From contig NC_014623.1 in assembly GCF_000165485.1 (NCBI RefSeq), positions 4,359,501-4,423,500 on the forward strand: a stretch of DNA of 64,000 nt. The letters run 5' to 3'. The notes under the pieces are model-generated. The model did not search any database, was not told where the DNA came from, and saw nothing but the letters and a program-made list of their open reading frames with translations. This document shows positions 50,718-59,110 of the stretch, in pieces. The position numbers were made by a program, and so were the translations under genes. Numbering within the stretch: the stretch's first letter is position 1; every line of letters begins with the position of its first letter. The DNA is from Stigmatella aurantiaca DW4/3-1 (GTDB lineage: Bacteria > Myxococcota > Myxococcia > Myxococcales > Myxococcaceae).

Positions 50718-51881
50718 ATGAAGGGCATGGGTTCGATGCGAAAGCTCTTGGTGGCGTGCATGCTGCTCGCTGGGCCCTCTGCGTTCGCGGCGCGGGTCTT
50801 CGACTCCTCGCTGCGGCTGACGGCCGAGGGCCGCTATGACGATGACTTCCGTGCTGGAGATCCGGGAACGGCTCCGGGAACGGGCGGCCAGTTCATGAGC
50901 AAGCTGTCCCCGCGCCTGGGGCTGGAGATGAAGGATCCCCTGTCCACGGGCGAGGCCTTCTATGCAGCGGACGTGCTGATGCGGTACGGCTCGGGGAACA
51001 CCACGCTGGATCATCGGGCGGGGGTGGATCTGCGCCAGACGCTGACACGGCGGATGCGCCTGGAGCTCAGCGGCCGGTTCTTCCGTGTGACGGACCCCAC
51101 CTCCCTGCCACGTCAGGGAATGCCCCGCTCGCGGGCGCCCATCCTGTATGGGCAGGCGAAGGTGGCCGCCACGGGGCGCGTCACACCGCGCCTGGACCTG
51201 CGCGCTGGGTACGCCTTCGAGGGCGCCAGTGTGGATGAGCCCGGCCGCGAGCCGGGGTACGTGCACACGCCGTCCATCGAGGCGTGGTACCGGAGCACCC
51301 GGCGGCTGTCGCTGGGCCTCGAGTACCGCTACCAGGGCTTTCTCTATGGCAGCGAGTTCTCGGATGCGCACGGCGCCTTCGCGGGGTTGCGCTATCGGTT
51401 GACCCGGCTCACGGCCGTGACCGTGCGCGGCGGCCCCGTGTTCTACGACGGCGGGAATGGGCCGTCTGGTGTGTTGCCCCGCGTCTCGGTGGAGCTGGCG
51501 CGGGAAGGAGAGTTGTTTGATCTGGGCTTGTTGGCGGGGCACGACCTGGTGGGTGCCAGCGGCTTCACCAACACGCTGTGGGCGGACTACGCGTCGTTGG
51601 TGATGGCCCGCCGCTTCAGTGAGCGGCTGTCCGTGTACGGCGCGGGGAGCTACTTCCGCAACGGCCGCGCGCCGGGGCAGGGGGTCTTCAGCCTGGGCGG
51701 TTCCGCCGAGGTTTCGCAGGGCTATGCAGTGGGAGGCGGCGTCGATTACCGGCTGAGCCGGTACCTGACGCTGCAGGCGGCCGTGGACCGCATTGCCCAG
51801 GTGGGCAATGGCGAAGCGGCGGATGGTGTGGACCTGACGCGCAACGTCGCGGCGGTCCGGATGATGATCACGGCTTGGTAG
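50718..51881 (+). CDS. exoB: Outer-membrane beta-barrel protein of the exo system (ExoB-like)
   Basis: A 387-residue protein with signal peptide (about 1-24) and then an almost continuous series of alternating-residue beta strands (for example LRLTAEGRYDDDF, LDLRAGYAFEGASV, LSLGLEYRYQGFLYGSEF, LSVYGAGSYFRNGRA), ending in a hydrophobic aromatic residue (MITAW), as in outer-membrane barrels. Second gene of the exo operon (GAGGAGG 5 nt before the ATG), next to the short OPX gene exoA. It is likely the outer-membrane pore partner of the OPX protein; such a division of labour is reported for myxobacterial Wzp proteins. Confidence 0.85.
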   Translation: MKGMGSMRKLLVACMLLAGPSAFAARVFDSSLRLTAEGRYDDDFRAGDPGTAPGTGGQFMSKLSPRLGLEMKDPLSTGEAFYAADVLMRYGSGNTTLDHRAGVDLRQTLTRRMRLELSGRFFRVTDPTSLPRQGMPRSRAPILYGQAKVAATGRVTPRLDLRAGYAFEGASVDEPGREPGYVHTPSIEAWYRSTRRLSLGLEYRYQGFLYGSEFSDAHGAFAGLRYRLTRLTAVTVRGGPVFYDGGNGPSGVLPRVSVELAREGELFDLGLLAGHDLVGASGFTNTLWADYASLVMARRFSERLSVYGAGSYFRNGRAPGQGVFSLGGSAEVSQGYAVGGGVDYRLSRYLTLQAAVDRIAQVGNGEAADGVDLTRNVAAVRMMITAW

Positions 51882-51907
51882 TGCACCTGAGTGAGGAGGA
51901 GAGGATC

Positions 51908-53317
51908 ATGGAGCGTGGGATGACGGGGGACCAGGTGCTGGCAGCCCTTTGGCGCCGCAAGGCCCTGGTGGGAGCCATCACGGCCGCGGTGTTCGCGGTG
52001 GGAGCGGCCGTGGTGATGACCCGGCCGAACTTGTACGAGGCATCCTCGGTGGTTCGCGTGGAGCCTCAGCGGCCCAGCGAGGAGATGGTGCAGCGCACCG
52101 TGAGCGAGCTCATCGAGCAGCGGCTGCTCACGGTCCGGCAGGAGCTGATGGCGCGGCCGGTGCTGCAGAAGGCCATCGAGGAGATGAACCTTTATCCAGA
52201 CATCGTCTCGGAGAAGGGCGTCGAGAGCGCGGTCGTGCAGATGCGCAAGGACCTGACGGTGCGCGTGGAAGGCGAGAATGCCTTCGAGCTCACCTACGTC
52301 AGCCGGGACCCGCAGGTGGCCGCGCAGGTGGCCAACCGCCTGCCGGCCCTGTTCGCCGAGGAGACGCTGAAGCTGCGCCAGGCCCAGGCCTCGCGCGCCA
52401 CCCAGCTCTTCTCCGAGGAGATGGACTCCCTGGCCAAGAGCGTGTCCACGTGGGAGCGCCGCATCGCCCAGTTCAAGGTGGACCACATGGGTGAGCTGCC
52501 CGAGCAGCTGGAGATGAACATGCGCGGCCTGGAGCGCGTGAGCCAGCTCATGCAGACCAAGTCCGAGGAGCTGCGCGCGGCCGAGGCCCGGCGCTCGGAT
52601 CTGGCCCGTGCCCGCAACGCCGCCGACAGCGAGGCGGGCCGCCTCGAGGCCGCCGAGAGTGGGCTGTCGCGCGCCCTGGTCAACGCCCGCACCACGTGGA
52701 CGGAGGACCACCCCGAGGTGAAGCGCCTCAACAGCGAGCTGGAGACCATGACCGTGCGCCGCAAGGATGCCGAGGGCCGCCTGGTGGCCGACCGCCAGGA
52801 GCGGGCCCGCGTGGCCACCCTCATCGAGGCCGTCCAGGGGGAGATCAAGGACCTGCAGACCCAGGCCGAGGCGTTCCAGAAGCGCCTGGACAACACCCCG
52901 CGCTGGGCGCACGAGCTGGGGGTGCTGAACCGGGACTACGAGATTGCCCGCACGAAGTACCAGAGCGTGGTGTCCCGCCGGGTGGAGGCGGAGCTCGCCG
53001 AGGGGCTGGAGGCCAAGACGGCCCAGAGCTTGTTCAACGTCATCTCCCCCGCGGGCGTGCCTGCGGTCCCGGCCAAGCCGGACCGCTTCGGCGGATTGCT
53101 CATCACGCTGCTGGTCGCCCTGGGCCTCGGCGTTCTCACCGGTGTGGTCCTCGAGATGCGTGACGACAGCATCCGCGATGGCCACGAGCTGCGCCAGCGG
53201 CTCACCCTGCCAGTCCTGGCGGTGGTCCCGAATATGCAGGGCAAGACCGAGAAGCGGGTGTTGATGCCCACGTCCCAGACGCGTAGCGGGATTTCTTCCC
53301 CGACGACGCTCAACTGA
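51908..53317 (+). CDS. exoC: Polysaccharide chain-length/co-polymerase protein (Wzz/ExoC-like)
   Basis: A 469-residue inner-membrane Wzz-type protein. Transmembrane helix 1 is at about 20-40 (LVGAITAAVFAVGAAVVM) and helix 2 at about 395-418 (GGLLITLLVALGLGVLTGVV). Between them is a long periplasmic coiled coil (about 150-350), and a YQSVVSRRVEAELAEGLEAK segment precedes helix 2. It lacks a fused kinase; the separate BY-kinase is the next gene. The start at 51908 follows GAGGAGGAGAGG, the longer frame has none. It determines chain length and connects to export of the coat polysaccharide. Confidence 0.92.
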   Translation: MERGMTGDQVLAALWRRKALVGAITAAVFAVGAAVVMTRPNLYEASSVVRVEPQRPSEEMVQRTVSELIEQRLLTVRQELMARPVLQKAIEEMNLYPDIVSEKGVESAVVQMRKDLTVRVEGENAFELTYVSRDPQVAAQVANRLPALFAEETLKLRQAQASRATQLFSEEMDSLAKSVSTWERRIAQFKVDHMGELPEQLEMNMRGLERVSQLMQTKSEELRAAEARRSDLARARNAADSEAGRLEAAESGLSRALVNARTTWTEDHPEVKRLNSELETMTVRRKDAEGRLVADRQERARVATLIEAVQGEIKDLQTQAEAFQKRLDNTPRWAHELGVLNRDYEIARTKYQSVVSRRVEAELAEGLEAKTAQSLFNVISPAGVPAVPAKPDRFGGLLITLLVALGLGVLTGVVLEMRDDSIRDGHELRQRLTLPVLAVVPNMQGKTEKRVLMPTSQTRSGISSPTTLN

Positions 53318-53346
53318 GGCTGAAAAAAGGACGGAGGAGACAGGTT

Positions 53347-54084
53347 ATGGATCAGACAATAGAGCGGGCGGGCAACTTCCTTCCTCGAGTGGACGAATCG
53401 GCGGGAAACCCCAATGCAGTGGATCGCCGGGTGGTGTCGCTGACGGCACCGGCTTCGGCCGCGGCGGAGCAGTACCGCAGCCTGTACTACCGGCTGGAGC
53501 GGCTTCGCGAAGTGAAGCCCATGCGGATCATCGCGTTGACCTCGGCCATGCCAGGCGAGGGCAAGACGGTGACGGCGGTCAACCTGGCGCTGGCGGCGGC
53601 CCGGGCGAACCCCGAGCGGCGCATCCTGCTCATCGACGCGGACCTGCGTCGCAGCCAGGTGGGCACGGTGCTGGGCATTCGCGGCAAGTCCGGCCTGGCG
53701 GAGCTGCTGGCCGGTGAGTGCGAGGTCCGGGACGTCATCCGGCGCTTCCACGGCACGCGGCTGGCGGTCATCCCGGCGGGCAGCACGCCGGAGGAGCCCA
53801 CCCAGGTGCTGGCCAGCGCCCGGATGAAGCAGTTCCTCCAGGCGGTGCGGGAGAACTTCGAGGAGGTGTACATCGACCTGCCGCCCACGCTGCCCTTCGC
53901 CGACGCGGCCATCCTCGGTCACCAGATGGACGGGGTGATCATGGTGGTCCGGGCCAACGTCACGCCGATGCAGGCGGTCAACCAGGCGGTGGAGCAGCTC
54001 GGCGGCGCGCCCATCCTGGGCTCGGTGCTGAACGGTGCGGAGGTGAACTCCACCCCGTACCTGAAGAACTACATGAAGAAGTAG
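53347..54084 (+). CDS. exoD: Cytoplasmic BY-kinase-like ATPase (ExoD)
   Basis: A 245-residue tyrosine-kinase-type ATPase of the BY-kinase/Wzc-C class. Walker A is AMPGEGKT (67-74), Walker A' LLIDADLR (94-101), and Walker B YIDLPP near residue 177. The C-terminus has only two tyrosines (TPYLKNYMKK) instead of the usual cluster. It acts with the Wzz protein encoded just upstream (30-nt gap), controlling polymerisation and export. The M. xanthus ortholog is the tyrosine kinase BtkA/ExoD, needed for spore coat formation. Confidence 0.9.
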   Translation: MDQTIERAGNFLPRVDESAGNPNAVDRRVVSLTAPASAAAEQYRSLYYRLERLREVKPMRIIALTSAMPGEGKTVTAVNLALAAARANPERRILLIDADLRRSQVGTVLGIRGKSGLAELLAGECEVRDVIRRFHGTRLAVIPAGSTPEEPTQVLASARMKQFLQAVRENFEEVYIDLPPTLPFADAAILGHQMDGVIMVVRANVTPMQAVNQAVEQLGGAPILGSVLNGAEVNSTPYLKNYMKK

Positions 54085-54151
54085 TCGCGGTTGCGTGCCC
54101 CGCCGCTCCCCGCCCGTCTGGGGGGAGCGGCGCGGGGCCCGATGGAGTGCA

Positions 54152-54196
54152 GTGCAGTGCAAATCGGTGCAGTGCAAATCGGTGCGGTGCGGTGCG
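54152..54196 (+). repeat. Tandem 15-bp repeat between exoD and exoE
   Basis: GTGCAGTGCAAATCG occurs twice head to tail (54152-54166 and 54167-54181), preceded by AGTGC and followed by GTGCG units (54182-54196). The whole block, about 50 bp of GTGC-based repeats, lies 20-65 nt before the exoE start. It may arise by slippage and may affect spacing or structure of the exoE leader. Confidence 0.85.
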
Positions 54197-54215
54197 GACG
54201 GTTGGAGGGGTGCAC

Positions 54216-55586
54216 GTGCTTCGGGTTTTTCACCACTATTTTTCTTCCAGGAAGCTGACGTTCTTTCTCGCCGAGAGCTCGGCGATCGCCCTGGCGTGCG
54301 TTCTGGGCGCCGCCAGCTGTGTGTGGATGTTCTCTGCGGAAGGATCGCGGCCCCCCCTGCTGGCGCTGCTGCCCACGCTGCTGGCCCTGAGCGCGGCATT
54401 CGTCCTGGCCTTCCAGTTCACGTTGTACCTGTTGGATCTGTATGACTTGCGCGTGGCCGCCGAGGACCGTCAGCGGGGCTACCGCTTCCTCAAGGCCGCG
54501 GGGCTCACCGCGGCGGCCGTGGGCGTGGCCATGCTCGCGCTGCCCCTGATGATTCCGGTGCAGTTTCCTCCGGGGACGCTCCTGGGCGGCGCGATGGGGG
54601 CGCTGGCGGGCACCCTGCTGGTGCGCGTGTCCATCCATGCCCTGGTGGGTGAGCCCAGCCCGGTGCTGCTCATCGGCGATGGCGTCAAGGCCCGTGCGGT
54701 GATGAAGGCCATCGAGCAGGGCGGCGAGGACAGCTACCGCGTGGTGGCCATGGTGGATCCGCGCCGCGAGGGCGTGGGCCCCCTGGATGAGCTGGCCGCG
54801 CGCCTCAAGGTGGAGTTCGTGGTGCAGGCCGTCGATGACATGCGCGGCGTCAACTGGGTGGAGCCCCTGCTGCGGTGCCGGCTGGCGGGCCAGCTCGTGT
54901 ACGACGCGGGCGGGTTCTGCGAGCGCGTGCTGCGCCGGCTCCCCGTGCAGTTCCTCCGCGCCAGCGACTTCGCTTTCGCGGACGAGCTGACCCTGTCCCC
55001 GGTGGCCCGGGGGCTCAAGCGTGGGTTCGATGTCTTCGTGGCCTCGCTGCTGCTGGCGATGGCCTCGCCCTTCCTGGTGCTGGTGGCCCTGGCCATCAAG
55101 CTCGATTCGAAGGGCCCTGTCTTCTACCGCCAGGAGCGGGTGGGCCTGGGTGGGAAGTCCTACTTCTTGTGGAAGTTCCGCAGCATGCGCACCGATGCGG
55201 AGAAGAACGGCGCCGTCTGGGCACGCACCAATGACGACCGGGTGACGCGGGTGGGCCGCTTCATCCGCAAGACGCGCATCGACGAGATTCCCCAGGTCTT
55301 CAACGTGTTGACGGGCGACATGAGCTTCGTGGGGCCGCGGCCGGAGCGCCCCGTCTTCGTCGACCAGCTCAAGAAGCAGATTCCCTTCTACGGGCTGCGT
55401 GAGGCGGTGAAGCCGGGCATCACCGGGTGGGCGCAGATCCGCTACCCGTACGGCGCTTCGGTGGATGACGCGCGCAACAAGTTGGAGTTCGACCTGTATT
55501 ACGTGAAGAACGGGTCGCTCTTCCTGGACATCGGCATCATCTTCCACACCGTGCGGCACGTGTTGCTGGCGCGGGGAGCTCGGTAG
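54216..55586 (+). CDS. exoE: Polyprenyl-phosphate hexose-1-phosphate transferase (ExoE-like)
   Basis: Initiating transferase that loads the first sugar-1-phosphate on undecaprenyl phosphate at the inner membrane; 456 residues. Four N-terminal helices (about 15-140), a central CoA-binding-like domain (about 145-260), and a C-terminal bacterial sugar transferase domain (about 265-456). The latter shows KRGFDVFVASLLLAM, PVFYRQERVGLGGKSY, WKFRSMR, IDEIPQVFNVLTGDMSFVGPRPERPVF and GITGWAQI. GTG 54216 has GGAGGGG 6 nt before it; GTG 54210 is an alternative. Part of the exo operon; syntenic with M. xanthus ExoE. Confidence 0.92.
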   Translation: MLRVFHHYFSSRKLTFFLAESSAIALACVLGAASCVWMFSAEGSRPPLLALLPTLLALSAAFVLAFQFTLYLLDLYDLRVAAEDRQRGYRFLKAAGLTAAAVGVAMLALPLMIPVQFPPGTLLGGAMGALAGTLLVRVSIHALVGEPSPVLLIGDGVKARAVMKAIEQGGEDSYRVVAMVDPRREGVGPLDELAARLKVEFVVQAVDDMRGVNWVEPLLRCRLAGQLVYDAGGFCERVLRRLPVQFLRASDFAFADELTLSPVARGLKRGFDVFVASLLLAMASPFLVLVALAIKLDSKGPVFYRQERVGLGGKSYFLWKFRSMRTDAEKNGAVWARTNDDRVTRVGRFIRKTRIDEIPQVFNVLTGDMSFVGPRPERPVFVDQLKKQIPFYGLREAVKPGITGWAQIRYPYGASVDDARNKLEFDLYYVKNGSLFLDIGIIFHTVRHVLLARGAR

Positions 55587-55651
55587 GACCGCGGCGGGGG
55601 CCGCCGCGGTGGCGAATCATCAGGGGATTGTGGGCGGGAAGGGGTCGGGCA

Positions 55652-56731
55652 ATGCTGGTTGGAACGAATCTGGAGTCGGCTCTTCAAGAGCGTTGGGCAG
55701 AGGACACGAAGTCGCTCTTGCAGCAGGGACGCAACGAGCTGTTGCAGCCTCAGGTGGATCGCCCCACGCGCATCGTGGCGATGGGGGGCGGGACCGGGTT
55801 GCCGGTGGTGCTCCGGGGGCTGGCGCGGCGCGCGATGCCGAAGCCAGGGGATGCCGGGGTGGACATCACGGCGGTGGTCACCATGAGCGACGATGGGGGC
55901 AGCTCGGGCCGTCTGCGCCGCTCCCACGGGGTTCTTCCGCCGGGTGACATCCGCAACTGCCTGGTGGCGCTCGCGGGTGGCAAGAGCGCCCTCACGGAGG
56001 TGTTTCAGTACCGCTTCGGCGGGGCCAAGGGGCTGGCGGGCCATGCGGTGGGCAACCTGCTCATCGCCGCGCTCGCGGAGCTGAAAGGCGACTTCCTGGA
56101 GGCGGTGCGTGTCTCCGGGGAGATGCTGGGCGCCCGGGGCCAGGTGCTCCCGTGCACGCTGTCCCCCGTGCAGCTCGTGGCCAGGATGCACGACTCCACC
56201 GAGGTGGTGGGGGAGAGCAACATCGTCCGCGCCCAGGGCCGGGTGAGCCGGGTGTCGCTGAGCCCTCGGTCTCCTCCTCCTTCCGAGGGGTTGCTGGAGT
56301 CCATCTACCGCGCGGACATGGTCGTCATCGGTCCAGGCTCGCTGTACTCGAGCGTCATCCCCAACCTGCTGGTGGACGGGGTGGCCCAGGCGCTGCGCGA
56401 GACGCGGGCGCTCAAAGTGATGGTGGCCAACATCATGACGCAGCCGGGTGAGACGGACGGCATGAGCTGCTTGGATCACGTCCGCGCCGTCATCGATCAC
56501 GCGGGGCCGGTGCTGGACGCGGTGCTGCTCAACGGCACCCCGCCTCCCGAGGAGTCCATCCGGCGCTATGCGCGCAAGGGGGCCTACATCGTCCCCTCGG
56601 ATCGCCGGGACCTGATCTCCGCGGGGGTTGTTCCCGTGGAGGCGGACCTCCTCAAGGAGGGGTCCAAGATCCGACACGACAGCCGGAAGGTGGCTCGCTG
56701 CCTGCTCAAGATGGCGCGCAGCGGCTTGTAG
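55652..56731 (+). CDS. exoF: YvcK/CofD-like protein (ExoF)
   Basis: A 359-residue YvcK/GlmR-family protein of the CofD-like NAD/UDP-sugar-binding fold: VAMGGGTGLPVVLRGL (about 42), VVTMSDDGGSSGRLR, PPGDIRNCLVALA, HAVGNLLIAAL and VIGPGSLYSSVIPNLL. YvcK proteins bind UDP-sugars and regulate carbon flow to peptidoglycan; here a copy is embedded in a polysaccharide operon, as in M. xanthus. A longer frame begins at 55628; ATG 55652 aligns with the homologous start. It may sense UDP-GlcNAc supply for coat synthesis. Confidence 0.88.
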   Translation: MLVGTNLESALQERWAEDTKSLLQQGRNELLQPQVDRPTRIVAMGGGTGLPVVLRGLARRAMPKPGDAGVDITAVVTMSDDGGSSGRLRRSHGVLPPGDIRNCLVALAGGKSALTEVFQYRFGGAKGLAGHAVGNLLIAALAELKGDFLEAVRVSGEMLGARGQVLPCTLSPVQLVARMHDSTEVVGESNIVRAQGRVSRVSLSPRSPPPSEGLLESIYRADMVVIGPGSLYSSVIPNLLVDGVAQALRETRALKVMVANIMTQPGETDGMSCLDHVRAVIDHAGPVLDAVLLNGTPPPEESIRRYARKGAYIVPSDRRDLISAGVVPVEADLLKEGSKIRHDSRKVARCLLKMARSGL

Positions 56732-56804
56732 CCCGTCCCCTTCATTCGCACTTTGCACGCGCGCGGTCCCCTTCCGAGGGCCGCGCCGCTGGGAGTTCTC
56801 GTTC

Positions 56805-57923
56805 ATGGAAGCCAGACAGCTCACCCCCGCACCGAGTGTCCAGGAGGTGACGGACCGGGCCGGATTCATGGCCCTCGCGTCCGAGTGGAATGCGCTCGTG
56901 GAGGCCACGGGCAACGAGTTGTTCTACCGGCATGAATTCCTGCGCATCTGGATCGACAACTTCGCGCCCACGGCCCAGTTGCGCGTGTGGACGCTGAGGG
57001 ATGCGCAGGGCCGTTTGACGGCGGCGCTGCCGCTGATGGCCGAGCGGGTGTCGATGTACGGCATCCCCGTCCGCCAGCTCGCGGCCACGGCCAATCCACA
57101 CTCTTGCCGGTTCGATCTGCTGGCCCTCGAGCCCGAGGGGGCGACGGCGGCCTTCCTGGCCCACCTGCGCGCGGACCGGAGCTGGGACGTGCTGCGGCTG
57201 ACGGATGTCCCGGAAGGGGGTTCGGGCTGGCGGTTGCTGGAGGCCGCGAAGGGGGCAGGGCTGGCGCAGGGGACGTGGGAATCGCTCCAGTCGCCCTATG
57301 TGCCCCTGCCCGCGAGCTGGGAGGCCTACCAGGCCACGCTCCAGTCCAAGTTCAAGGCGAACTGCCGGCGGCGGCGCAAGAAGCTGGAGGAGAAGGGCCG
57401 CGTCGAGTTCGAGCGGATCGACGGTGGCCTGGGGCTGGAGGGCAAGCTGGAGGAAGGCTTCGCCCTCGAGCAGAGCGGTTGGAAGGGGCAGCGCGGCACC
57501 GCGATGGCGCAGGATGCGAGCACGCGAGGCTTCTATACGGAGCTGGCGCGGGATGCCGCGTACGCGGGCAAGTTGTCCCTTTATTTCCTGCGTCTGGAGG
57601 GCAGGGCCGTGGCCTTCCAGTACGGCCTGGTCCATGACGGGCGCTACTTCCTGCTCAAGCCTGGCTACGACGAGCAGCTGAAGGAGTGCAGTCCGGGCCA
57701 GCTCTTGATGGAAGAGGTCCTGGCCGATTGCATCTCGCGGGGGCTGCGCGAGTTCGACTTCCTGGGGCCTGACATGGTGTGGAAGCGCGATTGGACGGAC
57801 AAGGTCCGGCGCCACACCTGGCTGTTTCTCTTCAATGACTCCGCCTTCGGCCGCGCGTTGTGCGCGGCGAAGTTCCGGTGGGTACCCGCGGCAAAAGAGG
57901 TGGTGGCGCGATGGAAGAAGTGA
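56805..57923 (+). CDS. exoG: GNAT-type acyltransferase (ExoG-like)
   Basis: A 372-residue member of the CelD/BcsL-type acetyltransferase group (tandem GNAT fold). N-terminal half: WNALVEATGNELFYRHEFLR and LPLMAERV; C-terminal half: KANCRRRRKKLEEKGRVEF, KLSLYFLRLEGRAVAFQYGLVHDGRYFLLKPGYD and EFDFLGPDMVWKRDW. It is one of two such paralogs flanking an aminotransferase, so N-acylation of an amino sugar of the coat polysaccharide is likely. The start at 56805 begins the domain; a longer frame upstream is not homologous. It overlaps exoH by 13 nt. Confidence 0.88.
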   Translation: MEARQLTPAPSVQEVTDRAGFMALASEWNALVEATGNELFYRHEFLRIWIDNFAPTAQLRVWTLRDAQGRLTAALPLMAERVSMYGIPVRQLAATANPHSCRFDLLALEPEGATAAFLAHLRADRSWDVLRLTDVPEGGSGWRLLEAAKGAGLAQGTWESLQSPYVPLPASWEAYQATLQSKFKANCRRRRKKLEEKGRVEFERIDGGLGLEGKLEEGFALEQSGWKGQRGTAMAQDASTRGFYTELARDAAYAGKLSLYFLRLEGRAVAFQYGLVHDGRYFLLKPGYDEQLKECSPGQLLMEEVLADCISRGLREFDFLGPDMVWKRDWTDKVRRHTWLFLFNDSAFGRALCAAKFRWVPAAKEVVARWKK

Positions 57924-59089
57924 GGTCGTCCCAGAAGCTGTTCGTCCCCTCTCTGCCCACGCTCTGGCCGAGCATGCTGATGGCGCGGAAGGACTCGAGC
58001 GCCTTCCAGCCCTTCTGCGCGCCCAACGTGCGCTACTTCTACTTCGCCCGGAACGCCGTTTGGCTCACGGTGAAGATGCTGGGGCTCGACAAGGGCGAGG
58101 TGCTCGTCCCCGCCTATCACCATGGCGTGGAGATCGAAGCGCTCATCGACGCGGGGGCCACGCCGCGCTTCTACCGGGTGGGCGCCCGGTGGGACGTGGA
58201 CCTGGAGGACGTGGCGAAGAAGATCACCCCGAAGACGAAGGCCCTCTACCTCATCCACTACGCGGGCTTCCCGGGGCCGGCCGCGGAGATGCGCAAGCTG
58301 GCGGATCACCATGGGCTGCCGCTCATCGAGGACTGCGCCTTGTCCCTGCTGTCCTCGGACGGGGCCGTGCCGCTGGGGACCACGGGCGACGTGGGCATCT
58401 TCTGCCTCTACAAGACGCTGCCGGTGCCCAATGGGGGCGCGCTGACCATCAACGGCCCCAGGCAGTACAGCCTGCCCGAGCCGCCGTCGCCGCCGTTGCT
58501 GTCCACCTTCAGCCACACCGTCTCGGCACTGCTCCAGAACCTGGAGCTGCGGGGAGGGAGCGTGGGCCGGGGGCTGCGCAGCCTCATCCGGGGCCTGGGA
58601 CACGGCACGGTCAAGGCCGCCCACATCGAGCGCGTGGCCACGGGGACGCAGCATTTCAACCGGGAGCACGTGGACCTGGGGATGAGCCCGCTGACGAAGC
58701 GCATCGCCCTGTCGCAGGACCTGGAGCACATCGTCGAGGCGCGGCGGCGCAATTACTTCTTCCTGCTGGGGCGGCTGCGCGACATCTCGCCCCCGTTGTT
58801 CAACCAGCTGCCGCCCGGGGTGAGCCCGCTCTTCTATCCGTTGGTGGTCCAGAACAAGACGGAGGTGCTGGAGCGGCTGCGTGCGCGGGGCATCGATGTC
58901 ATCGACTTCTGGAAGCGCTTCCACCCGGCCTGTGACGCGGCGGAGTTCCCGGAGGTGGCCCAGCTGCGCCGTTCCATCGTGGAGATTCCGTGCCACCAGG
59001 ACCTCTCGTCCGAGGTGATGGCGGAGGTGGCCAGCGCGGTGCGTGAGGTTTTGACCTCGGATCGTGGCAATCGCAAGCGAACGGGCTGA
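57911..59089 (+). CDS. exoH: DegT/DnrJ/EryC1/StrS-type aminotransferase (ExoH-like)
   Basis: A 392-residue PLP-dependent sugar aminotransferase. Substrate/PLP features: GEVLVPAYHHGVEIEALIDAGA, LIEDCALSLLSS (Asp for the pyridine nitrogen), and GIFCLYKTLPVPNGGAL with the Schiff-base lysine in LYKT. It presumably converts a nucleotide-linked keto sugar to an amino sugar, which the two neighbouring acyltransferases would modify. The start at 57911 overlaps the end of exoG by 13 nt. Syntenic with M. xanthus ExoH. Confidence 0.9.
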   Translation: MEEVRSSQKLFVPSLPTLWPSMLMARKDSSAFQPFCAPNVRYFYFARNAVWLTVKMLGLDKGEVLVPAYHHGVEIEALIDAGATPRFYRVGARWDVDLEDVAKKITPKTKALYLIHYAGFPGPAAEMRKLADHHGLPLIEDCALSLLSSDGAVPLGTTGDVGIFCLYKTLPVPNGGALTINGPRQYSLPEPPSPPLLSTFSHTVSALLQNLELRGGSVGRGLRSLIRGLGHGTVKAAHIERVATGTQHFNREHVDLGMSPLTKRIALSQDLEHIVEARRRNYFFLLGRLRDISPPLFNQLPPGVSPLFYPLVVQNKTEVLERLRARGIDVIDFWKRFHPACDAAEFPEVAQLRRSIVEIPCHQDLSSEVMAEVASAVREVLTSDRGNRKRTG

Positions 59090-59110
59090 TGAAGCCGTGA
59101 GGGTGACACC

